64,000 nucleotides of DNA from Coriaria nepalensis (GCA_027186245.1 CP114484.1:6232001-6296000); one strand, 5' to 3'. Counted from the first letter of the stretch, positions 46,721 to 60,558 are shown. Numbers and translations are program-made. The notes: generated by a model from the sequence alone, not told the origin.

Positions 46721-47459
46721 ATTGAGCTTTTTTTATATCAAATTTCTAAAACGTGTATAAAGCAAATAATCATATGCTTATTTTTCTTTTCTTTTTTCTT
46801 GTCCTATCCTAATAAACTCATTTATCTTTACTCTACCACAAGTCCACAACTTATTCGACGTTCAAAATAAGGCAACAAGAGACTTCACTATTGCCTAGTT
46901 CTCTCATCTCCATGAAGTCTTTTATGTATTACTTAAATTATGTTGTGGCCCATGTATAATTTTTAAAATTTAAAATAAACCAAAAAATTGATGAAAAAAA
47001 TTAAAATTTTATTTTTTTAATTTATTCTCTTGAGTAATTAAAATCACTATTCTCATTCTAACGAGAATGAAGCAAAAGTCCAATACAAATACAAGAATGA
47101 GAAGCAACAAGATTCTGAGATGCAGCTAATTTTTATGGAAGTTAGTCATATATGCTTCAGAACTTATACAATAATTAAGAGTACTTTTATATCAAAATCG
47201 TAGATTAGAGTCGGGAGAACACAAAGTCAATAGAGAATAGCTCAAGTTTTGAAAAAAAAATTAAAAAAAAAAAAAGGGGGAAACCTTGTTGAAAAACAAT
47301 AATAACAATTATGGTTCTCTTCTTTCCTTCTCTTGCAAAATACTTGAACAAGATACACTCGTGCTTATGATAAATAAAACACTTGATAACATAAAAGTTT
47401 GGTGGAGGGTAGGAGGGAGAGTAGGACCTTCTTCGAAGGTTTCTTCTTCTCAAGGATGT
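46721..47459. other. Spacer, 3' of the MSR-like gene
   Basis: AT-rich sequence that probably includes the 3' UTR of the minus-strand MSR-like gene. An A-rich run lies at 47250-47275. No other feature was found. Confidence 0.5.
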
Positions 47460-50400
47460 CTAGCAAACGCATGAATATGCAAGGTGGTCCTTCCTTGATA
47501 TATACGGAGAAATGAAATCAGAGGCGAGAGCACTTGAGCCGGAAATATCAGCCGGAACAAATACTTTATTTTTCCCCAACACAATTCTTTTACCCGCTAC
47601 ATTTGAATAGAACAGGCCATAGATTGCAGGCACAAATACATCACTTTGAGAACAAATGTAGAAATCAATAACTTTCTCGAATTCAGAACCATCTGAATCT
47701 AGGTACTTTGCCTTCTTATCTGCTGGTATAATTCCTTCCTGCAACAATTATTTTTCCATAAGTAAATAATTAATTAGCTTGAATCGATCTAACGCAACCC
47801 AAAAAATTCATGGCTTCGATTTCATATATAGTTCAAACAATTAGTTGGAAGCTTGGAAAACAATAAAAATATATATTCTGAAATATTTGAGTAAGATACT
47901 TGGGATAATCACAACCACCACAACCTCCTTCCATTTTCTATTGATTAGAAAAAGTGCATGAAATATAAGTTTGTTCCAAATTACAAGTAGATACATACTA
48001 ATATAAGTATATAAGCATAATTAAACATCCTAAAATCCACATGATAATAATTCAAGTACAGTAAAATTGAGAAGATATATTTAAGGCAGCAAGTGTCACC
48101 TTAGTATAAGTTTTGGGGAATAGATCCTTGAGAGCATCAAGATTGCCATCCCATCTTGACTGAGTCAAATAGATCGTGGCATCCTTGTTAAAGTTAATCT
48201 TCCGCAAAAAGAAAGCAATCTCTTCTGCGCCATAGCAACCTTTTGTTCCAGCTGCTTCACCTTCGAGGCAACCACTCTTCTCCAAGAAATCAATCCTCAA
48301 ATCTACTGCTATAAATTGCCCATTTGACTTTCGACTCAAAGTTCTTAAACGCTCAACCATGGTGTCTACCACTTCTTTAATCTCTGGCAGCAATTCTAGA
48401 CTTCCAAACATGGCCAAGCATGCAACTGAATCGACAGATTTAGTTTTGGATGTCTTTTTCATGTTAAATGAAGAGAAGTAGGTTGCTATCCTTACGTTTC
48501 CACTTTTCCTGTAAACCTGCTCAACATGAGCTGAAATGTACTCGTCTGTAACCCCATTAGGGACCCTCACTGCTGGGATCTTTTTCCGGGATATTCCAGA
48601 GGGTAAGTCTTTTACAACTCTGACCACTCCGTCCAGGCTTTGAATGAACTTCTCAACATCATAGATATCTCCAAAACTCCTGGAATATATAGAATCAAAT
48701 GAGTTTCCTACTAAAAGGATTTCTGTAAATCAACAGTTGAATGCATGAATGTGATCAAATATTAGAAGTCCAGATTTTGCTTAAATCAGCGTTTTGTAAT
48801 ATTAACCAAACACTGACGTTGATAATAAGGATACAAAAAAGTAGCTCGAGAGTCGAGAATAGAAAACTAGGTTTGTGTAGGAATATATGAAAGAAATGAC
48901 ATGGGAAGAAGAATGAAGGAGGGAGAAGTAAGGATGTTTTCTGCAAGACCGAACATCTCTATAACCTTACAATAGACAATGCAAAAGACAAAAATATCTT
49001 CTATGACCATTGACCAGAACTAAAGGAAAAGTTTCTGTTGATGTTTTTCAATATTTAATATTAATAAACGGTCTCTCCATAGATGTGATTAAATCACTTA
49101 CCATTCATCACCTAGTTTGCTTCCTCTAATGTCAGGGAGGACGAGGGTTGCACCAAGGTATTTTGCCACCACAACTGCATCAGCGATCTAAACATGGACA
49201 AACAGGGTAATAGATAACAATCAGATAAAGAGAACAAGACATGCCAATGAATAACAACCAGCAACATAGGCAAGGACTACCAGGGTACTGACTAATCACA
49301 TGTTTCTGGAGGATCCAATATATGGCAAGAACGATTATTTGGATCAGAAAAGAAAATTAATAGAATTTTAATCCTAGAATGGTATATTTGACACCTCTCC
49401 AACTAAAGTACATCGGTTCTCAGAACTTAGTCCAATCACCTCCAAACATAATCTAAGGATAAGAAATTCAACCACTTTGCAATGGACAAGATAATGTATG
49501 AATTAAACAAAATGGCTGAGTTGGTTACCTGTGAAACATGGTACTCAGGGCCATCAGTTAACGAAAAAGTGACATACCCATCTGACTGCTGAACATCATC
49601 TGCAAGCAAAGCGAGGAAAAAAGTTAAAAAAATAAAAAGATCAAAATGGAGAAAATAAATAAAGAATAGATTCCTGTCAAGTCCCTGGTCTTTTCAAAAG
49701 CAAGGGTTCACGTCTTGAAACATAATTAAAAATGAATAAATAAATAAATAAGCCAGATATAGAGGCATTAAGAAGAAACCATTTACATTGGTTCAAAGTA
49801 CATTACTAATTATTTTGAAATTTGAACTACTGAAAAGCAAGACCAACAATATTTACCCACTAGAGATGCAATTTGAGTGAAATGAAAGTAACTTTTTGGA
49901 TAATGTTTCAATTTCGGGAACCTACTTACCGAAGGGGCGTGTAGTCCAACATGGCTTTAGTTGTAGGCCATCCTCCTTATAAGGATCATCACCGTCCTTG
50001 GTTAATGTAGCAAGTCCTTGTGCTGCAAGCTTCGTAATATCCTTTGCTCCTGCTGGAAGTTTTACCTTTACCAAAGAAAAGAAAAAAAAAAGGACAATTA
50101 AGGATCATAAATTGGAATAGGAAAGAGGAATATTCTGAAGTGGCAGTAACAGTGACATAAATCGCTCCCAACAACCAAACAGGTTGACTTTACTACTAAT
50201 ATGACGTTATGAACTCTCCTCAACTTACCCATTCCAAAAATAATGGCAGACAACCAAGATTATACGCTAAAATGGAGGAAAAAAAATGAGTTCTATACAA
50301 ATCTTACCAAGAGTATACTACTATGGAAATTCAGCAGATAGCAACAACTTGAACATCCAAAGTTAAAACAAATTTAGGAGAAATTGAGTTAGATGTTCAA

Positions 50401-50770
50401 GATCCAACATATATCGAAACAAATCCATTAGAAACCGACCTAACCAACAAGTGTCAAAAGTGGAAAGCACTTGAAGCGAGAGAATGAGAGAGAAATGAAT
50501 CAGCCTAAATCTTTAGCGAGATAGAAACAGAGCGTAACATCAACATAGTAAGAATGAACGACATTATCGTTTACAGAAACTCAAAAATCAACTAGACCAA
50601 TCAGCAGGATGAAGACTAAAACCAGATCAGGTTCGATTTAGAGGGGAGAAAAAGTCAGAGACATTTACTGGTTGAAGGTCGAAATGATCGCGCTTGATCA
50701 TGTGGCCAAGCATCACAAACATCGCCAGCGTCAGTATACCAGCCACAACTTGTCTCAAATCAATTCCCAT
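47460..50770 (-). CDS. MANNAN SYNTHESIS-RELATED 1/2-like protein
   Basis: Plant member of the O-fucosyltransferase-like family (GT65-related) that includes Arabidopsis MSR1 (At3g21190) and MSR2 (At1g51630), Golgi proteins that promote glucomannan synthesis; their exact reaction is unproven. Exons on minus: 50770-50669, 50065-49930, 49599-49529, 49187-49102, 48679-48100, 47738-47460; phases fit, 417 residues (MSR1 about 420). The N-terminus, MGIDLRQVVAGILTLAMFVM, is a short cytosolic tail and signal anchor typical of Golgi type II proteins. Conserved parts include YVTFSLTDGPEYHVSQIADA, LGATLVLPDIRGSK, YDVEKFIQSLDGV and GCYGAEEIAFFLRK. The C-terminus has IDFYICSQSDVFVPAIYGLF and FVPADISGSSALASDFISP. 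It follows the PNPOx gene on the same strand, with a gypsy fragment between them. Confidence 0.92.
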
Positions 50771-51386
50771 TCTCTCACTCTTTGCGTAATACCAGATGCA
50801 GACGAGAAGAGTGAGGAGATAAAGAGAGAAACTGTCTCTACTGCTGGCTCGGTTGCTTCAGACTCGCTCCTTCTCTCTTTCTCTCTCTGTTCCCCTCACC
50901 CGGCTTATTTATGCTTACTGTTTTCCTAAGCTCCACGCCTCCACCGACACTCTTAAGAAAGGGACGCTCGGTCTAAAATCCTTCTAACATATTAGATTTA
51001 TGTTTTGTTTCCTTTTTGTTTCTAGTCTTATTTTAATTTTAAAGGTTAATTTAGTCTTTTTTAGAAAATATTCACACTTTTTTTGTTCCGGTGAGTTTTG
51101 ACAGTTACGAATTCGTTAAACTTCGATCACATTTTAGTTTTTATGGGGTTAAAATTAGATTTTTTTTTTCCGATTAATTTTTAAGATACAGATGATAATA
51201 TGATAAAAGTTTAATAAATTAATATTAATAATATAATAATATAATAATACATATAAATATAAATATAAATTCGAATTAAATTAATTATTTTTTAATTATA
51301 ATTTTACCCTATCAATTTTTATATATATATATATATAAGATGATATATATAAATATAAATATAATTATTTATATTAATTATAATTT
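50771..51386 (-). promoter_or_regulatory. MSR-like gene upstream region
   Basis: 5' side of the minus-strand gene. It has a CT-rich (on plus) tract near 50865-50900, which is GA-rich on the gene strand and a common plant leader feature. On minus a TATA-like AAGCATAAATAAGCC lies near 50920-50906, about 140 bases before the start codon. Beyond 51000 the sequence is AT-rich without features. Confidence 0.4.
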
Positions 51387-51757
51387 TAAAAAGTATGAAT
51401 AGTTTTATAGAAAAAAAAAAAACAACTCCATATGAGATTATCTATATTTAACTTTACTAAAATAATTTTTCAAATTTGAAAAATTACTTTAACAAAATTA
51501 AATTTATTAAATAATAATTTCTCTCAACTATTAATTCTTTTATTAAAATACCAATAAATAATACACTCTCCCACTAACTCTTTTATTAAATAAATAATAA
51601 AAATAAAATAAATAATAATAGTTAATTAATTTAAAAAATAAAATAAAAAACTTGATACGAAATTGTTTGATTAATTATTAGCTAAAGTATTATATTAGTT
51701 AAAATTAAATTAAATTTAAATAATTATATAAAAATAAAATGATGTGAATACTTTTGG
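51387..51757. repeat. Dispersed AT-rich repeat (copy B), MITE-like
   Basis: It resembles 26640-26960 in block order. The left edge AAAAAGTATGAATAG and the reverse complement of the right edge, CCCAAAAGTATTCACATC, pair imperfectly, suggesting short terminal inverted repeats. No coding capacity. Confidence 0.5.
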
Positions 51758-54700
51758 GATCTTGCTCACCCAATCCAGCCATTATGCCACATCAACATAT
51801 ACTTATTAAAATAATTAACCAATCTTAGATTTTTTTACACATTAACTTTTGTTATTTATATGTTTTTACCTTCATTTTTTTCATCATTTATTGTTACCCT
51901 AATTCACTACCGGAATGCATCTACCCCACGGTCATCCCCTAATACCACAATCACATCGAGAAAGCCATCGCAACCACTATTATAATTAAAGTACAAAGAG
52001 AATTCCAATTGATTATGATCGAGAGTGTGAAGAGAATCCAAATTAATTACAATCGAGATTCGAAAGAAAACCATAATTATGATAAATTAAGTTAGTGAAC
52101 CCGGATTATGATAAATCAAGTTATTTTCTAACTCAAATCCATGAGATTTCGGCTCGAACTTAAATCTAGATGTATGAAGATTTTATTCAAACTGGAACCC
52201 ATAAATCATGGATGTCTAGTTTCAAGGTGCTATTTAGTTTAGTATTTAATGTCCAAAAGACTCTAAACATTATTTATGCTAACATGTGTCTAATATTATT
52301 ATTTATTCATGGATGTTCTTTATTTTCTATTTTCTTTTGGGGGAGGATCCGTGTGTAATATTGTTTACATGTGCTTTGAATTAAAGTATGAATTGCTGAA
52401 GCGATAAGTTAAAGAGAGAGGTAGCCCTGAAAATGATTGGTAGGTAGGGACGGAGAAATTTAGAGTGGGCCTGAATATCCAATCTGGTGCTTATTAGGTA
52501 GAACCTGATTGGCTGGCTCTTAAATCGTTGGATCAGCGGATGATCTTGGTCAATGATTGTCACCTGTCCTTCCGTGTAAAAGTTACAAGACTTGAGTTCG
52601 AGGTAGATGTTATAGTTAAACTATTATGTTAACTGTGATCATGTTAGTTGAGATTTAAGATGTTTAAAATTTAAAGATTTGAATAGTTCATAATCATAGA
52701 ATTATTAAAATATGTCATTGATAATTCAATGAGATTATTATATGTGTTATCTTCTTGATGGTTAAGAGGAGTTGATCTCATGATTATTGATATTAAAGAA
52801 TATTAAGATAAACATGACTATTAGAAAAATCTCAATGGGAATTATACTAATTTGTTAATGAGGTTTATCTAGTTACTATAGGTGTTAGTGATTCTCAAAC
52901 CTAAGATCATAATGAAATATTATTTTTCGGGTTTTATTCTTTGACATTATTCTAAAACATCTTAGCCATGGAGTATAAAAAGATATTGTTGGGTGAAAAA
53001 TGTTAAATATAAAGGTTGTGAGTGATCAAGATAGAATCTATCGCTCTGGTATAAAAGGAGAGAAAAATCATATGACAAAATATGTTATTTGATGTAATGA
53101 ATAAATTCTTTCCAAGTATCATGGTAAGAAAATGAAGTTTTCCGTAAAGTCCTTGCCTACATTATAAAAAGAGATATTGTTCATATGATTTATCTATTAG
53201 TGTTTAATAACAACCACCATAGGATGAAATAGGATATTGGCCAAACAAACAAATTGAATAATATGATAGTAGTCATAAAAGTTCTTTCGGAAGATATTCT
53301 ATACTTTTCATCTCACGGGTAACTTTGACACTTTACTAGAAGTTAATTTTTATGGAATGTTTCAGTTAAATTAATTATGAGATAAATAAATATATTGTTT
53401 ACTTTGAAAGGTAGTTTCAAAGTTTGAACTATCTATTTATTAATTAGATGAAATCATGAAGTATCATGAATCTATCTTACTATCGAGATTTAAAACTTAA
53501 CTAGTCATACAAATGAAGACTAAAAGTAGCTCAAAGTGTACTCTAATAACTGGAGTATATATAATAATTATTATATCAATAATCATATCATTGATATAAT
53601 ATAAAGTAAATGAACTAATTTGTTAATTCGCTATGATGCAACACTACTAGCACAGCTAAGTGTATTATATCAGGTTAATTCGAAATTTATTATTTACATT
53701 AAGAATCTTAATTGATTAATATGATAAATTGCATTCTGATTTTGATGAATTAAATTGATCAATGAGATTAATTAATTAATTTTTATATAGTTCATTAAGG
53801 CCAAAATTATCATCAAGAAGTTAATGGGTAATCCATAAGATAGGATAAAACTCATAAGTTATCTGAGAAACTAATCAATCGCACACATAAGAACAAAATA
53901 TTTTGGTTGAAATCATATGTAAAGAATTTTGATCTGTTTTTTGCGAACATGATTTAAAGAGTTAAATCAGTCATTCATTTAACTTGTTAAGCCTTATTAC
54001 ACTACACTACTTGTATAAGTAAAGTGTGATGTTATTTTAATTATAAATTAAATAATTAGTTAGAATAATAGTTAACTAGCCTATTAAATTTATAAAATGT
54101 TGATTGACCTATCAAAATATATTTTTTAGGTCAAAGAAAAAAAAATCCATTTAGCCATTAAAGGGTTAATGGATCAAAATGGGCCATTGAGTTAGGCCTA
54201 AATTAAGTCCAAATTTTAATCGTTAAAATTGGAATTTTAATTTGAGATTATAGTTATTTATTGTAGAATTTTCTTGATAGGCGGTCGGTAGAAAAAATCT
54301 TAAAGTGAATGCAAAAACAAGAAAAACGGTCGAAACTTACCCGAATGCGAGTTAGAACTTTAATCTTTTCTAGTAGTGGAAGCGTGGACATGCTATAAAT
54401 AAATTAATACTTTGAAGTTCTAAGTTATCCTATTCATGATCAGGTTAATGATACGTGTTGAATGGAAAAGAAATCCGACATAAATGAAATACACGATTGA
54501 AATGATTAGAAATTAAAGGGTTGCACTAATCTTTCATATTAAAGGAATGCACTGAAGGACAAAAATAATGAATGAATGCTATTGCAATTGTAAAATATAA
54601 ATATTACTAATGGTTAAAATTCATGCAAGTAATGCCTATGGAGCCAAAATACATTGCTAATACTAAAGGCATTCACAAGTGAATGACTTGGAATGTAAAG

Positions 54701-55600
54701 ACTTTAATGAAAAAGTAATAAAATATCCATTGAAGAATGATAAATGGTGCAAGAGCCTTGGATAATCAACATTTGATTGATGTGGTTGTTGTGTGGCGTT
54801 TTTTTCTTTCACCTAAAGTCTCTATTTATAGGTAAACTTAGGCTCCCGGTTGCTTGATCGATAAGTACTAACTCTTACTTGGGCGGCAAGTATACTTAGG
54901 CGGCAATGTTCTTCTATTGACCAAGTCAATATTCCTTGGTTAGCAAGGTATTCTTCTTACTGCATTTGATGAAAATAGGCTAATGAGGCCTATTTCCCTC
55001 ATTTGTAGTTCTCTTTCTTCATAGTGGCCGAAATCTCTCCCAAGCAATTTACTGAATTTCTCTTTTGGTCAGTCGAATGTACCTAAATGGTTCTTCTTAC
55101 TTAGTCAAAGTATCATACCTCAAAGGAACTAGCTCCTTATTTTAGACTGGCCGATTTCTCATCATCTTTGGCAGAATTGCACCTTTGAATGACTCAAAAG
55201 CTTTTTATTTTCATGCTACTTCCTCCTTGATTCATGGAATATCTGTTGGTAACCAATCATTCAAGAATATTCTAGAAATATGACTACTATCAATCTTAAC
55301 TATCATCCGGAAGCTGAGTGGCCAACATCTTAGTGGGCTAACTTTTATTTTATTGGACAAATCCTCTAATAATCTGCCACTCTTGGTGGGCTATTTTGGG
55401 CGATTAGTATCCTAACCACTTTTTGATTTCCTAACGTCTATGTGCCACATGTTAGAATGACAATTCTGGTATCAACAAATATCCCATTTTATCCCTTTTA
55501 TTGAATATTATTTTGCAAAGATGAGAGATAAATGACACAGTAATCTCCGATCCTCTCTATATATTTAGTCTACCCTCCATCATTTCAGCCATCTTTTAAA
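51758..55600. other. Long intergenic stretch, no recognised gene
   Basis: AT-rich sequence with many stops in all frames. The part at 52600-54280 reads like decayed LTR-retrotransposon non-coding sequence (for example a GGGCCATTGAGTTAGGCC motif near 54182), but I found no LTR ends. The part at 54280-55600 is less AT-rich and leads into the broken coding remnants that follow. Confidence 0.4.
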
Positions 55601-55605
55601 CAAAA

Positions 55606-56434
55606 ATGACTGACTCTTCTCAAAGTTACGAGAGTGATCCATCCAAATTTAGCTCTCAAGTTATTCAAGAGTCAAATAACCCACCGCTAGAAGTTCCAAA
55701 TTCTCATGTTCAAGCCTCCACCACTATTACATATTCCTTCTTTAATATGAAATGAAATAATGGAGTTGTGCACGAATCAAATGACTTCATCCTGCCTTAA
55801 TATCACATGGGATCCACTTCCCCTTCCCTCCAATTTTCATTATGTTTCCATAAAGTTGTTGTCCTTCTTACTACAGGGTGTGGTTTTTGCACAACAAGAC
55901 CATGCCCCCGTAACATTTTGGTCGAACTAAACACTGTGATTTATTCTAACCAAGTGACTGATCAAGTCCGGATTGGACTGAAGAGGATAACATATGAGAT
56001 GAATCAACTGACTTCCCTCTATGTGGAACAATCAGAAGCTAGGATAAAGGCATCAAACTATCTCACGAACTACGAATTGGAGCTAAAAGAATTGGACCGA
56101 AAGAGATCTCAGATTCTCTTTACTGAAGAATATTAGCACCAACTTCACAACGAGTTTAAATCATTATCAACCCAAGTGTCCGATCTAGAGACTCGCAACC
56201 ATAATGTTTGATGTTTGTCTAGCACTAAGTGTATACGAATTCACTTGTTCTAGTTTGGTCAAACAAACTGACAAAGCAGTGATGGCCATGGAAAAAAATC
56301 GACCTATCATGCAAGAATATCAGGATAAACTAGCGATAACACTGGACATTTTGAGCACCTTGGACCTAACATGGCATAGTCTTGGAGTTATTTTACATAC
56401 CATGTCCTTAGATGGTCCACCGATCGATTTTTAA
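55606..56434 (+). pseudogene. Broken ORF with coiled-coil character
   Basis: Reading from an ATG at 55606 gives MTDSSQSYESDPSKFSSQVI, then stops and frame changes. The longest piece (55807-56136) includes RIGLKRITYEMNQLTSLYVE and NYELELKELDRKRSQILF, with heptad-like leucines. Further pieces continue to 56434. It looks like the tail region of a plant transposon-associated protein, but I cannot name the family. Confidence 0.4.
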
Positions 56435-57240
56435 TGAGTCGATGTTATTCCCCCCACCCTTTTTTTTTCTTTTTTTTATTGGAATTATCTTGGTCGATCA
56501 TATGTTTGATTGATCCAAAATAATTCTTTTTTTTCCTTTTGTAATACTTTGCATATTTTTACCTTAATCGACTGGAAAGTAATAATAATCAGATTACTTT
56601 TGAAGTAAAATCTATTGTCATTAGGCTAAGTGTGGCTGAACATTTTCTAGTTTGCTTAAGAGATATAATGAATTTGGCCAAGGCAACTCCAATGAACCAT
56701 TTGGCTAGGGCCTAAGCTAAACCAAACTTGATTTGATTTTACTAAAAATTTGTTAAACCCCTTCAAATCAGATTTAATTTGCATTAAAATCCTTCAATTT
56801 TGGCTTATCTTAACGAAAACTAATTTGATAAACTTCCGTACACTGAATCTCACCATACATAGATTTAATTCATATTTTAAGCCCATAAAAAACCCTAATC
56901 AACTATAATTTTTCGAAAGATCCCACAATTCAAGAATATTAGACAATTGGATGATAAGAGGACATGGTCGGCTAACTTAGTGTGTCTGAATGGTCATATA
57001 ACCAACCAATGGGAATCCCTAATGGTCGGCCACTGTCAGGCCTAAATCCCTATAAATACTCCTTTTACTTCCCTTGTTCCTCACTTCTCTTCTAATCTAA
57101 AAATTCCTCCTTTTGTCTATGTAAAATCCTTTCTTTTCTTCTCTAAAACCCAACTAAGAGTGCTTCCATCCTTTACTTCTCATTTCTTCAAATAAACTTC
57201 AAGAACATCAAGAAAATTTCAAGAGCCCTTACCTATCATT

Positions 57241-58440
57241 ATGATCGCCCTTTCTAATGTTGCTCTCCTCGTGTTCGAGAAACCTCCTCCTATCGATTGT
57301 GATTATAGTACCTTGACGGTTAGTGGTTTAAAGGTACCATTGGGTCCTTACATCCATGGGTACCAATTCTTGGATATCTATTTGTTTCATAACCAACTTT
57401 AATTTAATAAAGCACAAATTGGCTAGAATGTCAAGTTGGTGGGCACAATGAAGGGTTGGCCAGGTTAACCCGACCGATGGTGAATACATTGAGTTGAAAG
57501 ACTTTGGTCTATAGGGATACATAGGAGTTGGCTAGCCTAAGTGGGTTTATTGACTTAATGTGCAAGCCATTCTCGTCTATGATTCGACCATCTTACTAAA
57601 GGCAATGCATTTTTGGTTGAGGTTGTACAATTGCTTCACGTTCCCATATAGACCTCTGATGGTGGCCATTTTCAACGTAGTTTCAATTACTAGGTTCTTA
57701 ATTGAGGGCATTGAGTTACAGGTCGACCTTTTTGCTTCAGCAGAGGACTTCCCTTATCCAGGACAAGGACTCTTGTATTGGGCTTTCATGGAAACATTCC
57801 AAAATGATGAGGATGCGGTAATGAATCATGAGCATTTGGCCTTCATGCTAATCTTAGTGTGAAGATTGCTGCTGTGTGTCCTTAGCCAAGCTACCACCAA
57901 GGAGATGCTTCCTCTTATCATTACCCTGGTGCAAGGAACTTGGTTCTCTCTTGATTCCTTCTCTTTATGTTATATTTATAAGAGTTGTGATGACATGGTA
58001 GTTAGACCCTTTTCTATGGCTGTAGGGGCTTTATTAATAGTGTTTACTGAATTTATTTTCATTTCTTGGCACTATGTCCGGGTAAACCAAATATTATTAT
58101 GGATTTAGTTTTCTTTAGGGGCAGGTTGAGTTATGGGATGGCGTTTACCAAATATGGTTGTTCAGGTAACAAGGCCTCTCATTTTAGTCCTATTTTTTTT
58201 TATTCTTTTAAGACATAAATTGGGAGAGCCCTTCGTTGATTACAACCCATTCTTGTGCGCATCTCTAGGTTAGAGTGGTTTACCATCGGGGATCTTTTAG
58301 AGGAGTGTTGGGCTCTAATCATAGTCAGTGAAGACCTTATTAGCTTGATATGTTTGGATGACAAGAAATACAAATGTGGTTTCAAGTTGTACTTTTCATC
58401 AATGGCGGCCAACCAGTTAGGCTTCTTCTAGCACACACCG
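57241..58440 (+). pseudogene. Probable plant mobile domain (PMD) protein remnant
   Basis: From an ATG at 57241 the reading begins IALSNVALLVFEKPPPIDCD and then passes through many stops. The piece at 57560-57862 has LVYDSTILLKAMHFWLRLYN, then TFPYRPLMVAIFNVVSITRF, which follows the PMD layout (hydrophobic helix with a Phe-Trp, then F-x-x-G/P-x-M-x-x-x-x-x-D-V, then G-x-x-x-x-G). These domains occur in gypsy- and Mutator-associated genes and in MAIN/MAIL proteins. The match is by eye to the family pattern only. Clearly nonfunctional. Confidence 0.4.
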
Positions 58441-58492
58441 CCGGTCTTCACCGTCAATGTTAATCTTCCAAAGATTCAGAGATTAACCCTGG

Positions 58493-58711
58493 TTACTGAT
58501 GTTGAGGGTGTTGTGAAGACTGCAAAGATCCTAGATCATACGATTTCCCCTCAACAGAGATTGCAGGGAGAGCAATTATGCTCAATATAGAAGTTCCATA
58601 TGATCTAACAAAACCAGTACCTGAAAAAGGAAACGGAACTTGATCCTTTGGGAAAGGTTCATCAGAGTTCGCATAAGGAACTGTCGCTTGAATGGACGTT
58701 GAATCTGCCAT
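58493..58711 (-). pseudogene. LINE ORF1 N-terminal fragment
   Basis: A 72-codon frame with FSGTGFVRSYGTSILSIIAL and PAISVEGKSYD, matching the GFARSYAASI / PSIEIE start of the LINE ORF1 at 6984-6691. It ends soon after, with no DUF4283 core, endonuclease or RT nearby, so only the 5' part of the element is left. Confidence 0.5.
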
Positions 58712-60558
58712 GAATTGAGACTTTTAGACGATACCACCAAACTAACATTGATCTAATAAGAAAGAGTGCAGATAATCAAACAGGATAGTTGGAGGATAAG
58801 AATCGCGAGGGAGGATAGAAAAAAAAAACATTATGGTTAATAAAGAGGATCTATAAAATAGAAAAAAGTTTAAACTTCAATCAAGTAATGTTTCATTATT
58901 TTATTTAATAAATTATTTTAATGAAATCGTTTTCTATTTATATTGTAATTTATTAATTATAAGCTGAACTGATAGCATTAATGAAAGATGATAAAAAAAT
59001 TTATATTTATCAAAATTTTAAATTTTGGGATAATTGATTCAATAATGGCTATGAAGCAAATTGTCATAAGCTTTATTCTTGAAATATAATTTATAAAACT
59101 TGTTAGGCATTGTCTTTATTCATTGCTTTAGTATATGACAATATTCATTTATTACATAATAAAATTTAAATTGATAATTCTAAATTAGGAAACATCTGTA
59201 CGGATTCTACCTAATCAATTAGAGTTCTACTTCAAAAGGACTCCATTGGATGAACCCTATATAGATATTCTAAGAGTATACGCTCACGCACATATAATTC
59301 TAGTTGTTTGATATTTTTATCACTTCAATCATATTACTAACTTAAGTACGAGAGATGATTCATAATCTCTACCTTCTCTTCATGTTTCCTCTATTTTTGC
59401 AGGTGGGTCTCGGTAGACACACTGTTAAACGAAATTTGATCCCAAAAAGAATGATAATAAAATGATATAATAATGGAAAATAAGTTAATTGATATTGTTT
59501 ATTTGGTTATGCCGAGGAATTGATGATAATATTCACATTCTGTCCGTTTCATTTCTTTGGTCAGTTAAAAAATATATTAAAGAATCGGTTTGCGAGGTTA
59601 AGGAATCAAATCCATAAAAAAAAGAAAATAAAAATCGGTATGAATTTATTTTTCAATGCGCAATATTCCTACCCTTTCAGCAAGGAATGCTTCTTCCTTC
59701 ATTATGGACCTGTGAAATTAAAATGATTTTATGTGCAATAGAGAACAAAACCAAGCATGTGATTAAGAATCAAAATGATTCCATTCTCACTTAAAGACCT
59801 TAAATAATCTATATAACAAACAAAAATTAAAACATAATGAATTGAGAGAGTTGGATCCTATCTATATATATATATAAAAGATGATCGAAAGCTTTCGTAC
59901 TGAACGAATCATGCGGGTAATATACTAATGTCGTGACTTCTTACCAGCACAAGTCACACCCCATTTGTTGATCAAAGAACCGAAATGTACTTAAAAGAGG
60001 GAAAAAATAAATATAACTAATTTAAATGAAAAAAGTTTACATGGTTGTCCTGAGACTTTTATTAAGAGTTTGATTACACAATCATCAGTTCAGTTATGTT
60101 TGCATGATATCCTAAGAAGACTATTTATCACTTCAATCACTTTAAATGATATTTCTCATTAATATTCATCATAGATGTAATCTTTGGCAATGCAAGGAAT
60201 GCACAAATTGACATGACAACAATGAACTTGTAATAATTGCAAATAAACTTTCAAATTTCAACTCAACGTAGTGATTGGTCCGGTAAATAAAACACATTTA
60301 TTCAAATGATAACGAAATTTACAACATGATTAAGAAACTCGAAGAGTGCGCATCATCAACGGCAAAATGGGTGAATGTAAAATGCTGAATATTCTGGACT
60401 CATGTAAGAACGGGTATGAACAAAATTGAATCCCCATGTAAAGTAACAATAATAAGAAGTAATATCTAGATAGAGAGAGAGAAAGAGTCAATGAACAAAC
60501 CCATAAGAGCAAAACTAGCAAAATCTAGACAAAAACCGTTCGTATAAATGAAGTTCAA
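58712..60558. other. Intergenic spacer, 3' of the beta-COP gene
   Basis: AT-rich, with short frames only (for example 59520-59726 on plus). The part nearest 60558 is probably 3' UTR of the minus-strand beta-COP gene. Confidence 0.5.

Noticed and set aside
50672..50929. Plus-strand ORF over the MSR-like gene start
   Set aside because: It is antisense to exon 1 and the upstream region of a well-supported minus-strand gene.
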